Below, one piece after another: positions 1-7,433 of a stretch of 33,679 nt of DNA. Origin of the DNA: DASTRU01 sp035761045 (GTDB lineage Bacteria; Pseudomonadota; Gammaproteobacteria; Burkholderiales; Burkholderiaceae_E); the NCBI GenBank assembly GCA_035761045.1, contig DASTRU010000115.1, positions 1 through 33,679 on the forward strand, read 5' to 3'. The position numbers and the translations under genes are program-made. Numbering within the stretch: the stretch's first letter is position 1; each line of letters starts with the position of its first letter. The notes under the pieces are model-generated. The model saw only the letters and a program-made list of their open reading frames with translations, had not been told where the DNA came from and searched no databases.

Positions 1-539
1 ACGGCAAGCGCATGAAGCCGCATGAAGTGTTGGCGACTTTGAATACGCTTGGCGGCAAGCACGGCATCGGGCGCCTCGACATGGTCGAAAACCGTTATGT
101 CGGCATGAAGTCGCGCGGCTGTTATGAAACGCCGGGCGGAACCATCATGCTCAAGGCGCATCGCGCGATGGAATCGATCACGCTTGATCGCGAAGTGCTC
201 GCGCTTAAGGACGATCTCATGCCGCGTTACGCCCGCATGATCTACAACGGCTATTGGTTCTCGCCCGAACGCCAGCTTTTGCAAGGACTCATCGACGCAT
301 CGCAAGAACGCGTCAATGGCGTGGTGCGGCTAAAGTTGTACAAGGGCACGATCATGTGCGTTGGCCGCGCATCTAAGGATTCGTTGTTCGATCCAAAGAT
401 TTCGACCTTCGACGACGATGGCGGCGCCTATAACCAAGCCGACGCGGCGGGCTTCATCAAGCTCAACGCCCTTCGCATGCGTATCGCCGCCAACGCGCGC
501 ACGACCAAACGCACCACGGCGCGTAAACGTTCGAAGTAA
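1..539 (+). CDS. argG: Argininosuccinate synthase, C-terminal part (cut by window edge)
   Basis: ATP-dependent ligation of citrulline and aspartate to argininosuccinate, the penultimate step of cytosolic arginine synthesis. Only the last ~178 codons are present. The frame is open from base 3 through the left edge, so the Met at base 12 is internal. Visible family blocks are GGKHGIGRLDMVENR, VGMKSRGCYETPGGT, ESITLDRE, YNGYWFSPER and AYNQADAAGFIKLNALR, all typical of the C-terminal synthetase/tetramerisation half of ArgG. The protein ends in a basic Thr/Arg/Lys tail (about 15 residues) that looks like a lineage-specific extension. It converges on the next gene with only 5 bp between the stop codons, and no terminator hairpin is visible there. 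The family assignment is secure. Confidence 0.96.
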   Translation, partial: GKRMKPHEVLATLNTLGGKHGIGRLDMVENRYVGMKSRGCYETPGGTIMLKAHRAMESITLDREVLALKDDLMPRYARMIYNGYWFSPERQLLQGLIDASQERVNGVVRLKLYKGTIMCVGRASKDSLFDPKISTFDDDGGAYNQADAAGFIKLNALRMRIAANARTTKRTTARKRSK

Positions 540-544
540 ATGCG

Positions 545-853
545 TTAATCCAGACCGTCGCCGTAGCCTTCGCGATGCGGAGGCCGCGGCGCACGAGTTC
601 TCGCGCGAGTCGTCGCGCGTTCCAACGCTTGGTTGGCGGCTTTGACGTTGAGTTGCTCGTAGGTATCGTCTTTCACGAAGATCACGATGCCGAGCATGAC
701 GAAGAACAACGAGAACGCGATCCACGCGAGCGCGATGGCAAGGTCGATGCCCACGGTCTCGGGGTTACGACTCAAGAACATGAGTACGACCATCGCGATA
801 AGCACTTGCACAAGCTTGCGTTCGCGCTTGCTTAGATCACGCCATTGAATCAT
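545..853 (-). CDS. Small two-TM membrane protein, unknown function
   Basis: A 102-residue protein I do not recognise as a named family. A charged N-terminus (KRERK) is followed by two hydrophobic segments at about residues 14-28 and 36-60, then a hydrophilic C-terminal tail rich in Arg/Ala/Thr/Pro. This predicts a small inner-membrane protein with both ends on the same side. The ATG start has an AGGAA Shine-Dalgarno element about 5 nt upstream. It lies 53 bp after murB on the same strand and may be cotranscribed with it. That a gene is here is supported by the good ribosome site and the coherent membrane topology. Its function is unknown and should not be inferred from murB. Confidence 0.7.
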   Translation of the reverse strand: MIQWRDLSKRERKLVQVLIAMVVLMFLSRNPETVGIDLAIALAWIAFSLFFVMLGIVIFVKDDTYEQLNVKAANQALERATTRARTRAPRPPHREGYGDGLD

Positions 854-906
854 TCGATTTCCTACGCCAAGTCAATCCGCAGCCAATGCGCATGGCTTGC
901 GGCCTA

Positions 907-1917
907 TCAAAGCAGCACGGGCTCGCGATCGAGCCGCACGCCAAATTTATTCGCCACGTCGGCCGCGATGTCGTCGGCCAGCGCAAGCACGTCGCTCCCG
1001 TGAGCGCCGCCGCGATTAATCAACACCAACGCTTGCCGTTCGTGCACGGCCACCGAACCACGCGCGACACCGCGCCAACCCGCTTGCTCGATTAACCATC
1101 CGGCCGCGAGTTTGACGAGGCCATTGGGTTGCGGATAGTGCGGTAATTCAGGAAACCGCTCGAGCAGTTGATCGAGTCGAGATTGCGGCACCACCGGATT
1201 TTTAAAAAAACTACCGGCGTTACCCAACACGCGCCAATCGGGCAATTTGCGTTGACGAATCGCGATGACGGCGTCGCTGACGTCGCGTGGTGATGGATCT
1301 TCGATGCCGCGCGTTCGAAGTTCCTCGACAACGCCTGGGTAACTCAATTCGGGAACCCAATGTTTGGGCAATTGCAGCGTGACGGAGACGATGAGATAGC
1401 GCTTGGATTCCTCGCGCTTGAATACCGAATCGCGATAGTTGAAGGCGCAAGCTTCGCGATCGAAGCGCACCACGCTGCCGCTATCGAGTTCGAGCGCGTC
1501 GAGCCACGCGAATCGATCGGCCAATTCAACGCCATACGCGCCGATGTTTTGGATCGGCGCGGCGCCCACGGTGCCGGGAATCAGACTTAGGTTTTCGAGA
1601 CCGGGCCAACCCGCGTCGAGCGTGTAGCGCACGATGTCGTGCCAGCTTTCGCCGGCGCCACATTGCACCAAGCGTACGTCCGCGGTTTCGTCGATCAATC
1701 GCCGTCCGGGAATAGCCATGCGAAGCACGAACGCATCGAGGTCGCCCGCCAGCACGATATTGCTGCCACCGCCCATCACGATGAAGCGCTGCCCGCGCGC
1801 GAGTGCCGCGGCTTGGCGAACTTCGTCCACGGTGGTCGCCTCGGCGAATCGCGCGGCGCGCGCGGGCAACCCAAACGTGTTGTACGGCGTGAGATCTACG
1901 TGTTGCTGAATCAACAT
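907..1917 (-). CDS. murB: UDP-N-acetylenolpyruvoylglucosamine reductase MurB
   Basis: FAD-dependent, NADPH-consuming reduction of UDP-GlcNAc-enolpyruvate to UDP-MurNAc in cytosolic peptidoglycan precursor synthesis. Landmarks in order are YNTFGL near the N-terminus, the FAD-binding GGGSNIVL, the block LSLIPGTVGAAPIQNIGAYG, the substrate Arg in YRDSVFK, the catalytic Ser in NAGSFFKNP, and the terminal Glu in REPVLL. This is the type-I (E. coli-like) MurB. I chose the Met at 1917 (sequence MLIQQ), giving 336 residues. It places the conserved NTFG block at the usual distance from the N-terminus, whereas a Met at 1944 adds nine residues and has no ribosome site. A perfect TATAAT lies 6 nt upstream of the chosen ATG. 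It is divergent from yajQ, only ~100 bp away. Confidence 0.96.
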   Translation of the reverse strand: MLIQQHVDLTPYNTFGLPARAARFAEATTVDEVRQAAALARGQRFIVMGGGSNIVLAGDLDAFVLRMAIPGRRLIDETADVRLVQCGAGESWHDIVRYTLDAGWPGLENLSLIPGTVGAAPIQNIGAYGVELADRFAWLDALELDSGSVVRFDREACAFNYRDSVFKREESKRYLIVSVTLQLPKHWVPELSYPGVVEELRTRGIEDPSPRDVSDAVIAIRQRKLPDWRVLGNAGSFFKNPVVPQSRLDQLLERFPELPHYPQPNGLVKLAAGWLIEQAGWRGVARGSVAVHERQALVLINRGGAHGSDVLALADDIAADVANKFGVRLDREPVLL

Positions 1918-1923
1918 GCGCGG

Positions 1924-1929
1924 ATTATA
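1924..1929 (-). promoter_or_regulatory. Candidate -10 element for murB
   Basis: On the minus strand the hexamer is a perfect TATAAT, ending 6 nt before the favoured murB ATG at 1917. No convincing TTGACA-like -35 box is seen at 16-18 bp. If used, transcription would begin at about the A of the ATG, giving a nearly leaderless murB mRNA. If translation instead starts at 1944 the hexamer is inside the gene and is a coincidence. Confidence 0.35.
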
Positions 1930-2015
1930 GGTTTGCGCGGACATCGTTCATGGACGCGCGAGATACGCGCCCTCTACAATCCGACGCTTTTCCACCATCG
2001 CGACAATTCCTTCGC

Positions 2016-2501
2016 ATGCCTTCGTTTGACGTAGTTTCTGAAGCCGACATGGTTGAAGTGCGCAACGCGCTCGATCAATCCAACAAGGAAATTGGCAACC
2101 GCTTTGACTTCAAGGGATCGGATGCGCGCATCGAGCTTAAGGAGCGCGAACTCACCGCGTACGGCGACTCCGATTTTCAGCTCGGCCAAGTCCGCGACAT
2201 TTTGACCGCGAAGATGGCGAAACGCGGCGTGGATGTGCGTTTTCTTGATCTTGGAAAAATCGAAAAAATCGCGGGCGATAAGGTCAAGCAGGTCATCAAG
2301 GTGCGCCACGGCATCGAGTCGGAGTTGGCCAAGAAGATCGTCAAGCTTCTCAAGGACAGCAAGCTCAAAGTGCAGGCCAGCATTCAAGGCGACACGGTGC
2401 GCGTCTCGGGCGCGAAGAAGGACGATCTGCAGTCGGCGATCGCGCTGATGCGCAAGGACGTGACCGACGTGCCATTGGCGTTTCAAAATTTCCGGGATTG
2501 A
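2016..2501 (+). CDS. yajQ: YajQ-family nucleotide-binding protein (UPF0234)
   Basis: A small cytosolic protein of 161 residues, the usual family length, beginning MPSFDVVSEAD. Family blocks seen are NRFDFKGSDARIEL near residues 28-41, FLDLGKIEKIAGDKVKQ mid-protein, and RVSGAKKDDLQ and PLAFQNFRD at the C-terminus. Family knowledge: YajQ proteins have two RNA-recognition-like folds, and some members (for example in Xanthomonas) bind cyclic-di-GMP and affect transcription. Whether this one does is not shown by sequence. The start at 2016 is chosen over the in-frame ATG at 1950 because it matches the family N-terminus exactly. A TACAAT hexamer at 1975-1980 is a plausible -10. The next gene begins 5 bp after its stop, suggesting a two-gene operon. 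Confidence 0.95.
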   Translation: MPSFDVVSEADMVEVRNALDQSNKEIGNRFDFKGSDARIELKERELTAYGDSDFQLGQVRDILTAKMAKRGVDVRFLDLGKIEKIAGDKVKQVIKVRHGIESELAKKIVKLLKDSKLKVQASIQGDTVRVSGAKKDDLQSAIALMRKDVTDVPLAFQNFRD

Positions 2502-2506
2502 CGAAT

Positions 2507-3205
2507 ATGGTCATGCGCCGCTGGCTCGCCATCGTGCTCGCAAGCGGGTTGAGCTGTGCGAATGCTCAATCGACTGGCGCGAGCCTCGACATCACATTGC
2601 ACGGCACGGCGGCGAATCGTGCGGTGATTTCCATTGGCGGGGGCGCGCCGCGAACGGTGTCCGTTGGGCAGTCGGTCGACGGCGTGAAGTTGATTTCCAC
2701 CGAAGCGGATCGCGCGGTGATCGAGATTGACGGCAAACGCCGACGAATCGAGTTTGGCGCTAACGCAATCGTTGCGGGTAACGCTTCGCCCTCTCCGACG
2801 CCCACGAGCTCCGACGAAGGCAACGCGCAAGGCAGCGGACGCGCGGTTCTTCAATCCGACGGACGCGGTCACTTTCTCGCGCAAGGGCAAATCAACGGCG
2901 TGGGCGTGTCGATGATGGTTGATACCGGGGCGACCTTGGTGGTATTGCCCGCATCGGAAGCGCGTCGACTCGGCATTGATTACCAACGCAACGGCATGCG
3001 CGGCATGGCGTCGACCGCGAATGGCGTTATTCCGGTGTGGCGCGTGAAGCTCGATTCGGTGCGGGTCCAAGGCATCGTGCTGTATGGCGTCGAGGCATCG
3101 GTGCAAGAAGCGCCGCTGGCGGTGATCTTGCTCGGCAACGCGTTTTTAAGCCGCCTACAAATGCAGCGCGACGGCGAGCGGATGCTGCTGGTGCAGCGTT
3201 ACTAA
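2507..3205 (+). CDS. Exported retropepsin-like aspartic protease (clan AA, TIGR02281-like)
   Basis: A 232-residue secreted protein. An N-terminal signal peptide (basic MVMRRW, hydrophobic core, cleavage predicted after ANA near residue 20) is followed by a small beta-rich region at about residues 27-85, a low-complexity Ser/Pro/Thr linker near 92-104, and a single aspartic-protease domain. That domain carries the catalytic triplet D139-T140-G141 in MMVDTGATLVVLP and a C-terminal hydrophobic-hydrophobic-Gly block (ILLGNAFLSRLQ). With one DTG per chain, activity would need a homodimer, as in retropepsins. The substrate is unknown. The ATG at 2507 is 5 bp past the yajQ stop; an upstream in-frame TTG at 2498 overlaps that stop, and an ATG at 2513 is an alternative start. 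Confidence 0.82.
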   Translation: MVMRRWLAIVLASGLSCANAQSTGASLDITLHGTAANRAVISIGGGAPRTVSVGQSVDGVKLISTEADRAVIEIDGKRRRIEFGANAIVAGNASPSPTPTSSDEGNAQGSGRAVLQSDGRGHFLAQGQINGVGVSMMVDTGATLVVLPASEARRLGIDYQRNGMRGMASTANGVIPVWRVKLDSVRVQGIVLYGVEASVQEAPLAVILLGNAFLSRLQMQRDGERMLLVQRY

Positions 3206-3217
3206 GACGCGCTGGTG

Positions 3218-4030
3218 CTATTCAAGCGAATCGCTATCCACCCGCGCCCAGGCAGAGTGGTTGTGAATTGACTCGAAATTCTCCACCTCGACCTCGAACT
3301 TGGCGATGCGAGGATCCGCGCGTAACGCGCTCACCACATCGCGAACCAAGTCTTCGACGAACTTAGGATTGTCGTACGCCGCCTCGGTCACGTGTTTCTC
3401 GTCAACGCGCTTGAGTAGGCCGTACAACTCGGCGGAGGCGGCGTTTTCAGCCACGCGCACGAGTTCTTCGATCGTCATCGCCGATGCAAGCAACGCCTTG
3501 ATGGTGACGTGCGAGCGTTGGTTGTGCGCGCCGTATTCGGAAATCTCTTTCGAGCAGGGGCACAAGCTCGTGACGGGAACGACCACGGTGAGTTCGCGCG
3601 TAACGCCTTCGCCGTTCGCCTCGGCGCCGAAAATAGCTTCGACATCGAGCAAACTTTTAACGCCCGAAATCGGCGCGGTTTTCTCGATGAAGTAGGCAAA
3701 CCGCGCTTCCAACCGGCCGCTTACCGCTTCGAGCTTGGTCAGCATGCGGTTCAGCATCTCGCCGAACTCGACGATACCCACGGGCTCGCGCTGCTCTTCG
3801 AGCAACGCGATGAAGCGCGACATATGCGTGCCTTTTTGCTCGGCGGGCAGACCAACCGACATTTGAAAATGCGCGACCGTTGGCTGCGTGCCCCGCGCGG
3901 TACGAACGACCAAGGGATACCGCACATTGCGCACGCCCACGGCGCGGATGGGCAGTTGGCGATCGTCGCGGCTTGCTTGCACGTCGACTATCGTCGGTAC
4001 GACGAATGCGGAGTCGCGAGTGTTCACCAT
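3218..4030 (-). CDS. folE2: GTP cyclohydrolase I, type IB
   Basis: Converts GTP to 7,8-dihydroneopterin triphosphate, the first step of folate/pterin synthesis. This is the FolE2 (GCYH-IB) isozyme, known for flexible metal use (Mn or Fe as well as Zn) and often important when zinc is scarce. The key motif TSLCPCSKEISEYGAHNQRS is at residues ~154-173, with the metal-binding Cys in CPC (C157/C159). The C-terminus has the family block NFESIHNHSAWA. I chose the start at 4030 (MVNTRDSAF, 270 residues) because AAGGAGAT lies just upstream. The longer open frame to 4159 intrudes into dxs and is not family-like. It is the last gene of the xseB-ispA-dxs-folE2 run, 26 bp after dxs. No separate folE was seen in the window. 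Confidence 0.95.
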   Translation of the reverse strand: MVNTRDSAFVVPTIVDVQASRDDRQLPIRAVGVRNVRYPLVVRTARGTQPTVAHFQMSVGLPAEQKGTHMSRFIALLEEQREPVGIVEFGEMLNRMLTKLEAVSGRLEARFAYFIEKTAPISGVKSLLDVEAIFGAEANGEGVTRELTVVVPVTSLCPCSKEISEYGAHNQRSHVTIKALLASAMTIEELVRVAENAASAELYGLLKRVDEKHVTEAAYDNPKFVEDLVRDVVSALRADPRIAKFEVEVENFESIHNHSAWARVDSDSLE

Positions 4031-4056
4031 GATCTCCTTGATTACGGGCGGTGGCA

Positions 4057-5955
4057 TTAAGCCACGTCGGGAATACGAGTGAGCGGACGCGGCATGTCGA
4101 GCAACGCCGCGAAGCGTTCGCGCACGCTGTTGGCGATGCCGGTAGCGTCGAGTCCGCATTGTGCGAGCAGTGCCGCTTGATCACCGTGATCGATGAAACG
4201 ATCGGGCAGACCAAGCTGTAACAATGGTTTGGTCAGTCCCGCGCCGTGCAGGGCTTCGGCCACCGCGCTGCCCGCGCCTCCCATGATGGCGCCCTCCTCG
4301 ACCGTGACCAACGCGTCGTGCTCGGCCGCGAGGCGCTTGACGAGCTCGACATCGAGCGGCTTGACGAAGCGCATATTGGCCACCGTGGCGTTAAGCGATT
4401 CAGCCGCCGCCAACGCGGGCGCGAGCAAGGTGCCAAACGCCAGTATCGCGATACGCTGCCCCGCGCGCACGACGTCGCCACGCCCGATCGGCAATGGCAC
4501 GAGCAATGGATCGATCGACGCGCCAGTTCCCGTGCCACGCGGATAACGCACCGAGGCCGGTCCGGGATAGAGGAATGCCGTGGTCAACATCTGTCGGCAT
4601 TCGTTCTCGTCGGACGGCGTCATGACCACCATGTTTGGAATGCAGCGTAGATACGCGATGTCGTAATTTCCGGCGTGCGTCGCGCCGTCGGCGCCGACCA
4701 AACCCGCGCGGTCGAGCGCGAATGTCACGTCGAGATTTTGAAGCGCGACGTCGTGAATCAGCTGGTCGTATCCGCGTTGCAAGAAGGTGCTGTAAATCGC
4801 CAGCACCGGCTTTACGCCCTCGCATGCAAGGCCTGCCGCGAAGGTGACGGCGTGTTGTTCGGCGATACCCACATCGAAGTATCGATCCGGAAACATTTGC
4901 TCGAACTTCACCAAGCCGCTGCCCTCGCGCATGGCGGGCGTGATGCCCACCAACCGAGAGTCTTGCGCGGCCATGTCGCACAACCAATCCCCAAACACTT
5001 GCGTGTAGGTCGGCTTGGTCGCCACGGAGGATTTGACGATGCCTCGCGAGGGGTCGAACTTTCCCGGGCCGTGATAGAGCACCGGATCGGCCTCCGCGAG
5101 CTTGTAGCCCGCGCCCTTTTTCGTCACCACGTGCAAGAACTGCAAGCCGCCGCGCTCTTTGAGGTTGCGCAAGGTCGGAATCAGGATGTCGAGATCATGG
5201 CCGTCGATTGGGCCGAGGTAGTTAAAACCAAACTCCTCGAAGATCGTGCCGGGACCGAGCATGCCTTTGGTGTGTTCCTCGAAGCGACGCGCGAATTCAT
5301 GCAATGGCGGTACCGGTTTGAGTAGACGGTCTGCCGCGCTGCGCGCCGCCGCGTAGAACTTGCCGCTCATCAAACGCGTGAGGTAGCGATGCAGCGCGCC
5401 CACGGGCGGCGAAATCGACATCTCGTTGTCGTTCAAGATCACGAGCAGGTTGATGTCGGACGTCACGCCCGCGTTGTTCAAGGCCTCGAACGCCATGCCC
5501 GCGCTCATCGCGCCATCGCCAATCACGGCGATGTGCTGACGCTGCTTGTCGCCCATGTTGCGCGAGGCGACGGCCATGCCAAGTGCCGCCGAAATACTGG
5601 TCGAGCTATGCGCGGTGCCGAAGGTGTCGTACTCACTCTCGCATCGACGCGGAAAACCCGAGATGCCGCCTTGTTGGCGCAGACGGGACATTTCCTCGCG
5701 GCGGCCCGTCAAGATCTTGTGCGGATACGACTGATGCCCCACGTCCCAAATCAACCGGTCGCGTGGAGTATCGAACACCGTGTGCAAGGCGATCGTTAAC
5801 TCCACGGTTCCCAGGTTGGACGACAAATGTCCGCCCGTGGTGGCGACGGAGTCGATCAGGAACGAACGCAATTCATTGGCCAGCGCATGCAGTTGCGCGC
5901 GATCAAGCGTGCGCAAGTCGGCAGGCGTGGCAATCGTCTCCAGCAGTCGGGTCAT
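4057..5955 (-). CDS. dxs: 1-deoxy-D-xylulose-5-phosphate synthase
   Basis: Thiamine-diphosphate enzyme that condenses pyruvate and glyceraldehyde-3-phosphate to DXP, committing carbon to the MEP isoprenoid pathway and supplying thiamine/pyridoxal synthesis. At 632 residues it is full length. Seen in order: SSNLGTVELTIALH near residue 45, DVGHQSYPHKILTGR near 71, the ThDP/Mg motif GDGAMSAGMAFEALNNAG (146-163), the pyrimidine-domain block VGIAEQHAVTFAAGLA with the catalytic Glu, and RAGLVGADGATHAG. The ATG at 5955 has a TGGAGT ribosome site 4 nt upstream. It lies 24 bp after ispA, so a precursor-making enzyme and the prenyl chain elongase are cotranscribed. Confidence 0.98.
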   Translation of the reverse strand: MTRLLETIATPADLRTLDRAQLHALANELRSFLIDSVATTGGHLSSNLGTVELTIALHTVFDTPRDRLIWDVGHQSYPHKILTGRREEMSRLRQQGGISGFPRRCESEYDTFGTAHSSTSISAALGMAVASRNMGDKQRQHIAVIGDGAMSAGMAFEALNNAGVTSDINLLVILNDNEMSISPPVGALHRYLTRLMSGKFYAAARSAADRLLKPVPPLHEFARRFEEHTKGMLGPGTIFEEFGFNYLGPIDGHDLDILIPTLRNLKERGGLQFLHVVTKKGAGYKLAEADPVLYHGPGKFDPSRGIVKSSVATKPTYTQVFGDWLCDMAAQDSRLVGITPAMREGSGLVKFEQMFPDRYFDVGIAEQHAVTFAAGLACEGVKPVLAIYSTFLQRGYDQLIHDVALQNLDVTFALDRAGLVGADGATHAGNYDIAYLRCIPNMVVMTPSDENECRQMLTTAFLYPGPASVRYPRGTGTGASIDPLLVPLPIGRGDVVRAGQRIAILAFGTLLAPALAAAESLNATVANMRFVKPLDVELVKRLAAEHDALVTVEEGAIMGGAGSAVAEALHGAGLTKPLLQLGLPDRFIDHGDQAALLAQCGLDATGIANSVRERFAALLDMPRPLTRIPDVA

Positions 5956-5979
5956 GGGGACTCCAGACGGTCCGTAATT

Positions 5980-6864
5980 TCAGTGCGAGCGCGCGACGAT
6001 GAAATCGGCGATCTGCGCAAGGCGCGTGGTGTCGCCCGGCAATGGGCCCAACGCGGTCAGTGCTTGCTTGAGTAAATCGGAGGCAAGCGCTTTTGAAGCA
6101 TCAAGCCCGAGCAACGAAACATAAGTGGGCTTGTCGGCGGCGGCGTCCTTGCCCGCGGTCTTGCCCAGCGTGGCGGTGTCCGACTCCGCATCCAAAATAT
6201 CATCGACCACTTGAAACGCCAATCCGATCGCGGCCGCGTACGCATCAAGCGCTTTGGCGTGATCATCGGCGAGGTCGCTTACGGCCAAGGCGCCCAATCG
6301 TATGGCGGCTCGCAGCAGCGCGCCGGTTTTCATGGCGTGCATTTGTTCGAGTTCACCGCGCCCAAGCTGCCGTCCGACGGATTCCAGATCGATTGCTTGA
6401 CCGCCCGCCATCCCGCGCGAACCCGCCGCTTGCGCAAGCTCGAGCACCATGCGCGCGCCGCGTGGCGATCCGGTCGCCGCAAGCACCTCGAACGCACGTG
6501 TTTGCAAGGCATCGCCCACGAGCAAGGCCGTCGCGACATCAAACGCGACATGTACCGTCGGACGGCCACGACGCAGTACGTCGTTGTCCATCTCGGGCAT
6601 GTCGTCATGCACTAATGAATAGGCGTGAATGAGTTCGACGGCGACGGCCGCCGCGTCGATTACCGCATTGTCCGCCAACGAACCACATGCGAGCGCCGAC
6701 GCGTGCGTTAGCATCGGGCGCACGCGCTTGCCGCCATTAAGGCTTGCGTATCGCATGGCGCGATGTAGCCGTGAGGGAACCTCATCCTCGCTTGGCAATG
6801 CATGCGCTAATGCCTGCTCGGTGCGCGATGCGATGTCGCGCGTCCAATCCTCGAACGTACTCAT
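5980..6864 (-). CDS. ispA: Short-chain polyprenyl diphosphate synthase (farnesyl diphosphate synthase)
   Basis: Head-to-tail condensation of isopentenyl diphosphate with dimethylallyl/geranyl diphosphate, giving FPP for ubiquinone, undecaprenyl carrier and haem side chains. At 294 residues it is normal. The first Asp-rich motif is D87-D88-MPEM-D93 followed by RRGRPT, the second is DDILD (221-225), and GGKRVRP (44-50) binds IPP. The small residues before the first motif (Tyr82, Ser83) fit a C15 product, but chain length is inferred. Its ATG lies 3 bp after the xseB stop, with AGGGA directly before the start codon, so translational coupling to xseB is likely. Confidence 0.95.
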   Translation of the reverse strand: MSTFEDWTRDIASRTEQALAHALPSEDEVPSRLHRAMRYASLNGGKRVRPMLTHASALACGSLADNAVIDAAAVAVELIHAYSLVHDDMPEMDNDVLRRGRPTVHVAFDVATALLVGDALQTRAFEVLAATGSPRGARMVLELAQAAGSRGMAGGQAIDLESVGRQLGRGELEQMHAMKTGALLRAAIRLGALAVSDLADDHAKALDAYAAAIGLAFQVVDDILDAESDTATLGKTAGKDAAADKPTYVSLLGLDASKALASDLLKQALTALGPLPGDTTRLAQIADFIVARSH

Positions 6865-6867
6865 TCC

Positions 6868-7113
6868 CTACTTGGACAAATCAAGCGGCCGCGGTTCGCC
6901 GGCGCCGTCCACGATCTGCAATTTCACGCGGGCATCTTCCAAATGCTGTTGGCATAAGCGAATCAGCTCGGATCCGCGTTGGTACGCCGCGACCGATTGA
7001 TCAAGTGCAAGCCCGGTGCCTTCCATCGATTCAACAAGGCGTTCGAGCTCGGCAAGCGCTTGTTCAAACGACGGCGGCGTATCGGCGGACGGATTAGTAA
7101 GGGACGAGGACAT
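6868..7113 (-). CDS. xseB: Exodeoxyribonuclease VII small subunit
   Basis: Small subunit of ExoVII, which degrades single-stranded DNA from both ends in cytosolic repair; it binds several-fold to the large XseA subunit, which is not in this window. 81 residues from the chosen ATG (MSSSLTN). The family blocks SFEQALAELERLVESME, LALDQSVAAYQRG and LIRLCQQHLEDARVKLQ form the expected helical hairpin. The open frame to 7149 adds a basic, poorly conserved 12 residues and is not favoured. It is first in the xseB-ispA-dxs-folE2 run, an arrangement common in proteobacteria. Confidence 0.94.
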   Translation of the reverse strand: MSSSLTNPSADTPPSFEQALAELERLVESMEGTGLALDQSVAAYQRGSELIRLCQQHLEDARVKLQIVDGAGEPRPLDLSK

Positions 7114-7433
7114 GGCGCGCGCTCTAGCGGTGCGCGAGGTGCCGCGCATTAGGGCAAAGCGCGCATTGTACCGGCCAGCGAAGGTACGACGCAGTTCGTT
7201 ACCTCGGCGAGGAAAACGCGGTATCGGGCATGGGCTAGAATACGCGGCTCTGGTGGTACTAAATTCCTAAAGACATTCGTTTTTCTTCTTAAGGATAACC
7301 ATCGCGGTTGCCCTGTTTGGTTGCACGGGTACTTCAGATTTCGATCTTTAGACCATTGCAGTTACGGGGGCTTGTGTGGGTGTTTCCAATTCGTCCATTG
7401 CGCGCCGTCTTAGGCGCATGAAAGGGTTGGGGC
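7114..7433. other. 320-bp divergent intergenic region, xseB / Rieske oxygenase
   Basis: No complete gene is visible. A TAGAAT hexamer at 7236-7241 (plus) and a TACAAT hexamer at 7170-7165 (minus) could be -10 boxes, but neither has a good -35. The right half is noticeably T-rich for this genome and contains a lipoprotein-like reading frame without a start codon (separate entry). A short hairpin, GCGCC at 7402-7406 with GGCGC at 7413-7417, sits just before the AAAGGG ribosome site of the downstream gene. Confidence 0.5.
7271..7351 (+). pseudogene. Possible remnant of a small lipoprotein gene
   Basis: Reading in the frame of base 7301, the translation FFFLRITIAVALFGCTGTS (from 7280) resembles a lipoprotein signal peptide with a lipobox-like LFGC, followed by DFDL and a TAG at 7349-7351. 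The frame has no ATG, GTG or TTG start and meets a stop at 7268-7270. In a neighbouring frame the bases just upstream read KFLKTFVFLL, which would join well if a single base were gained or lost near 7290. This may be a broken gene or chance in T-rich DNA. Confidence 0.2.

Noticed and set aside
4031..4159. 43-residue N-terminal extension of folE2
   Set aside because: Runs back into dxs; a strong AAGGAGAT precedes the Met at 4030.
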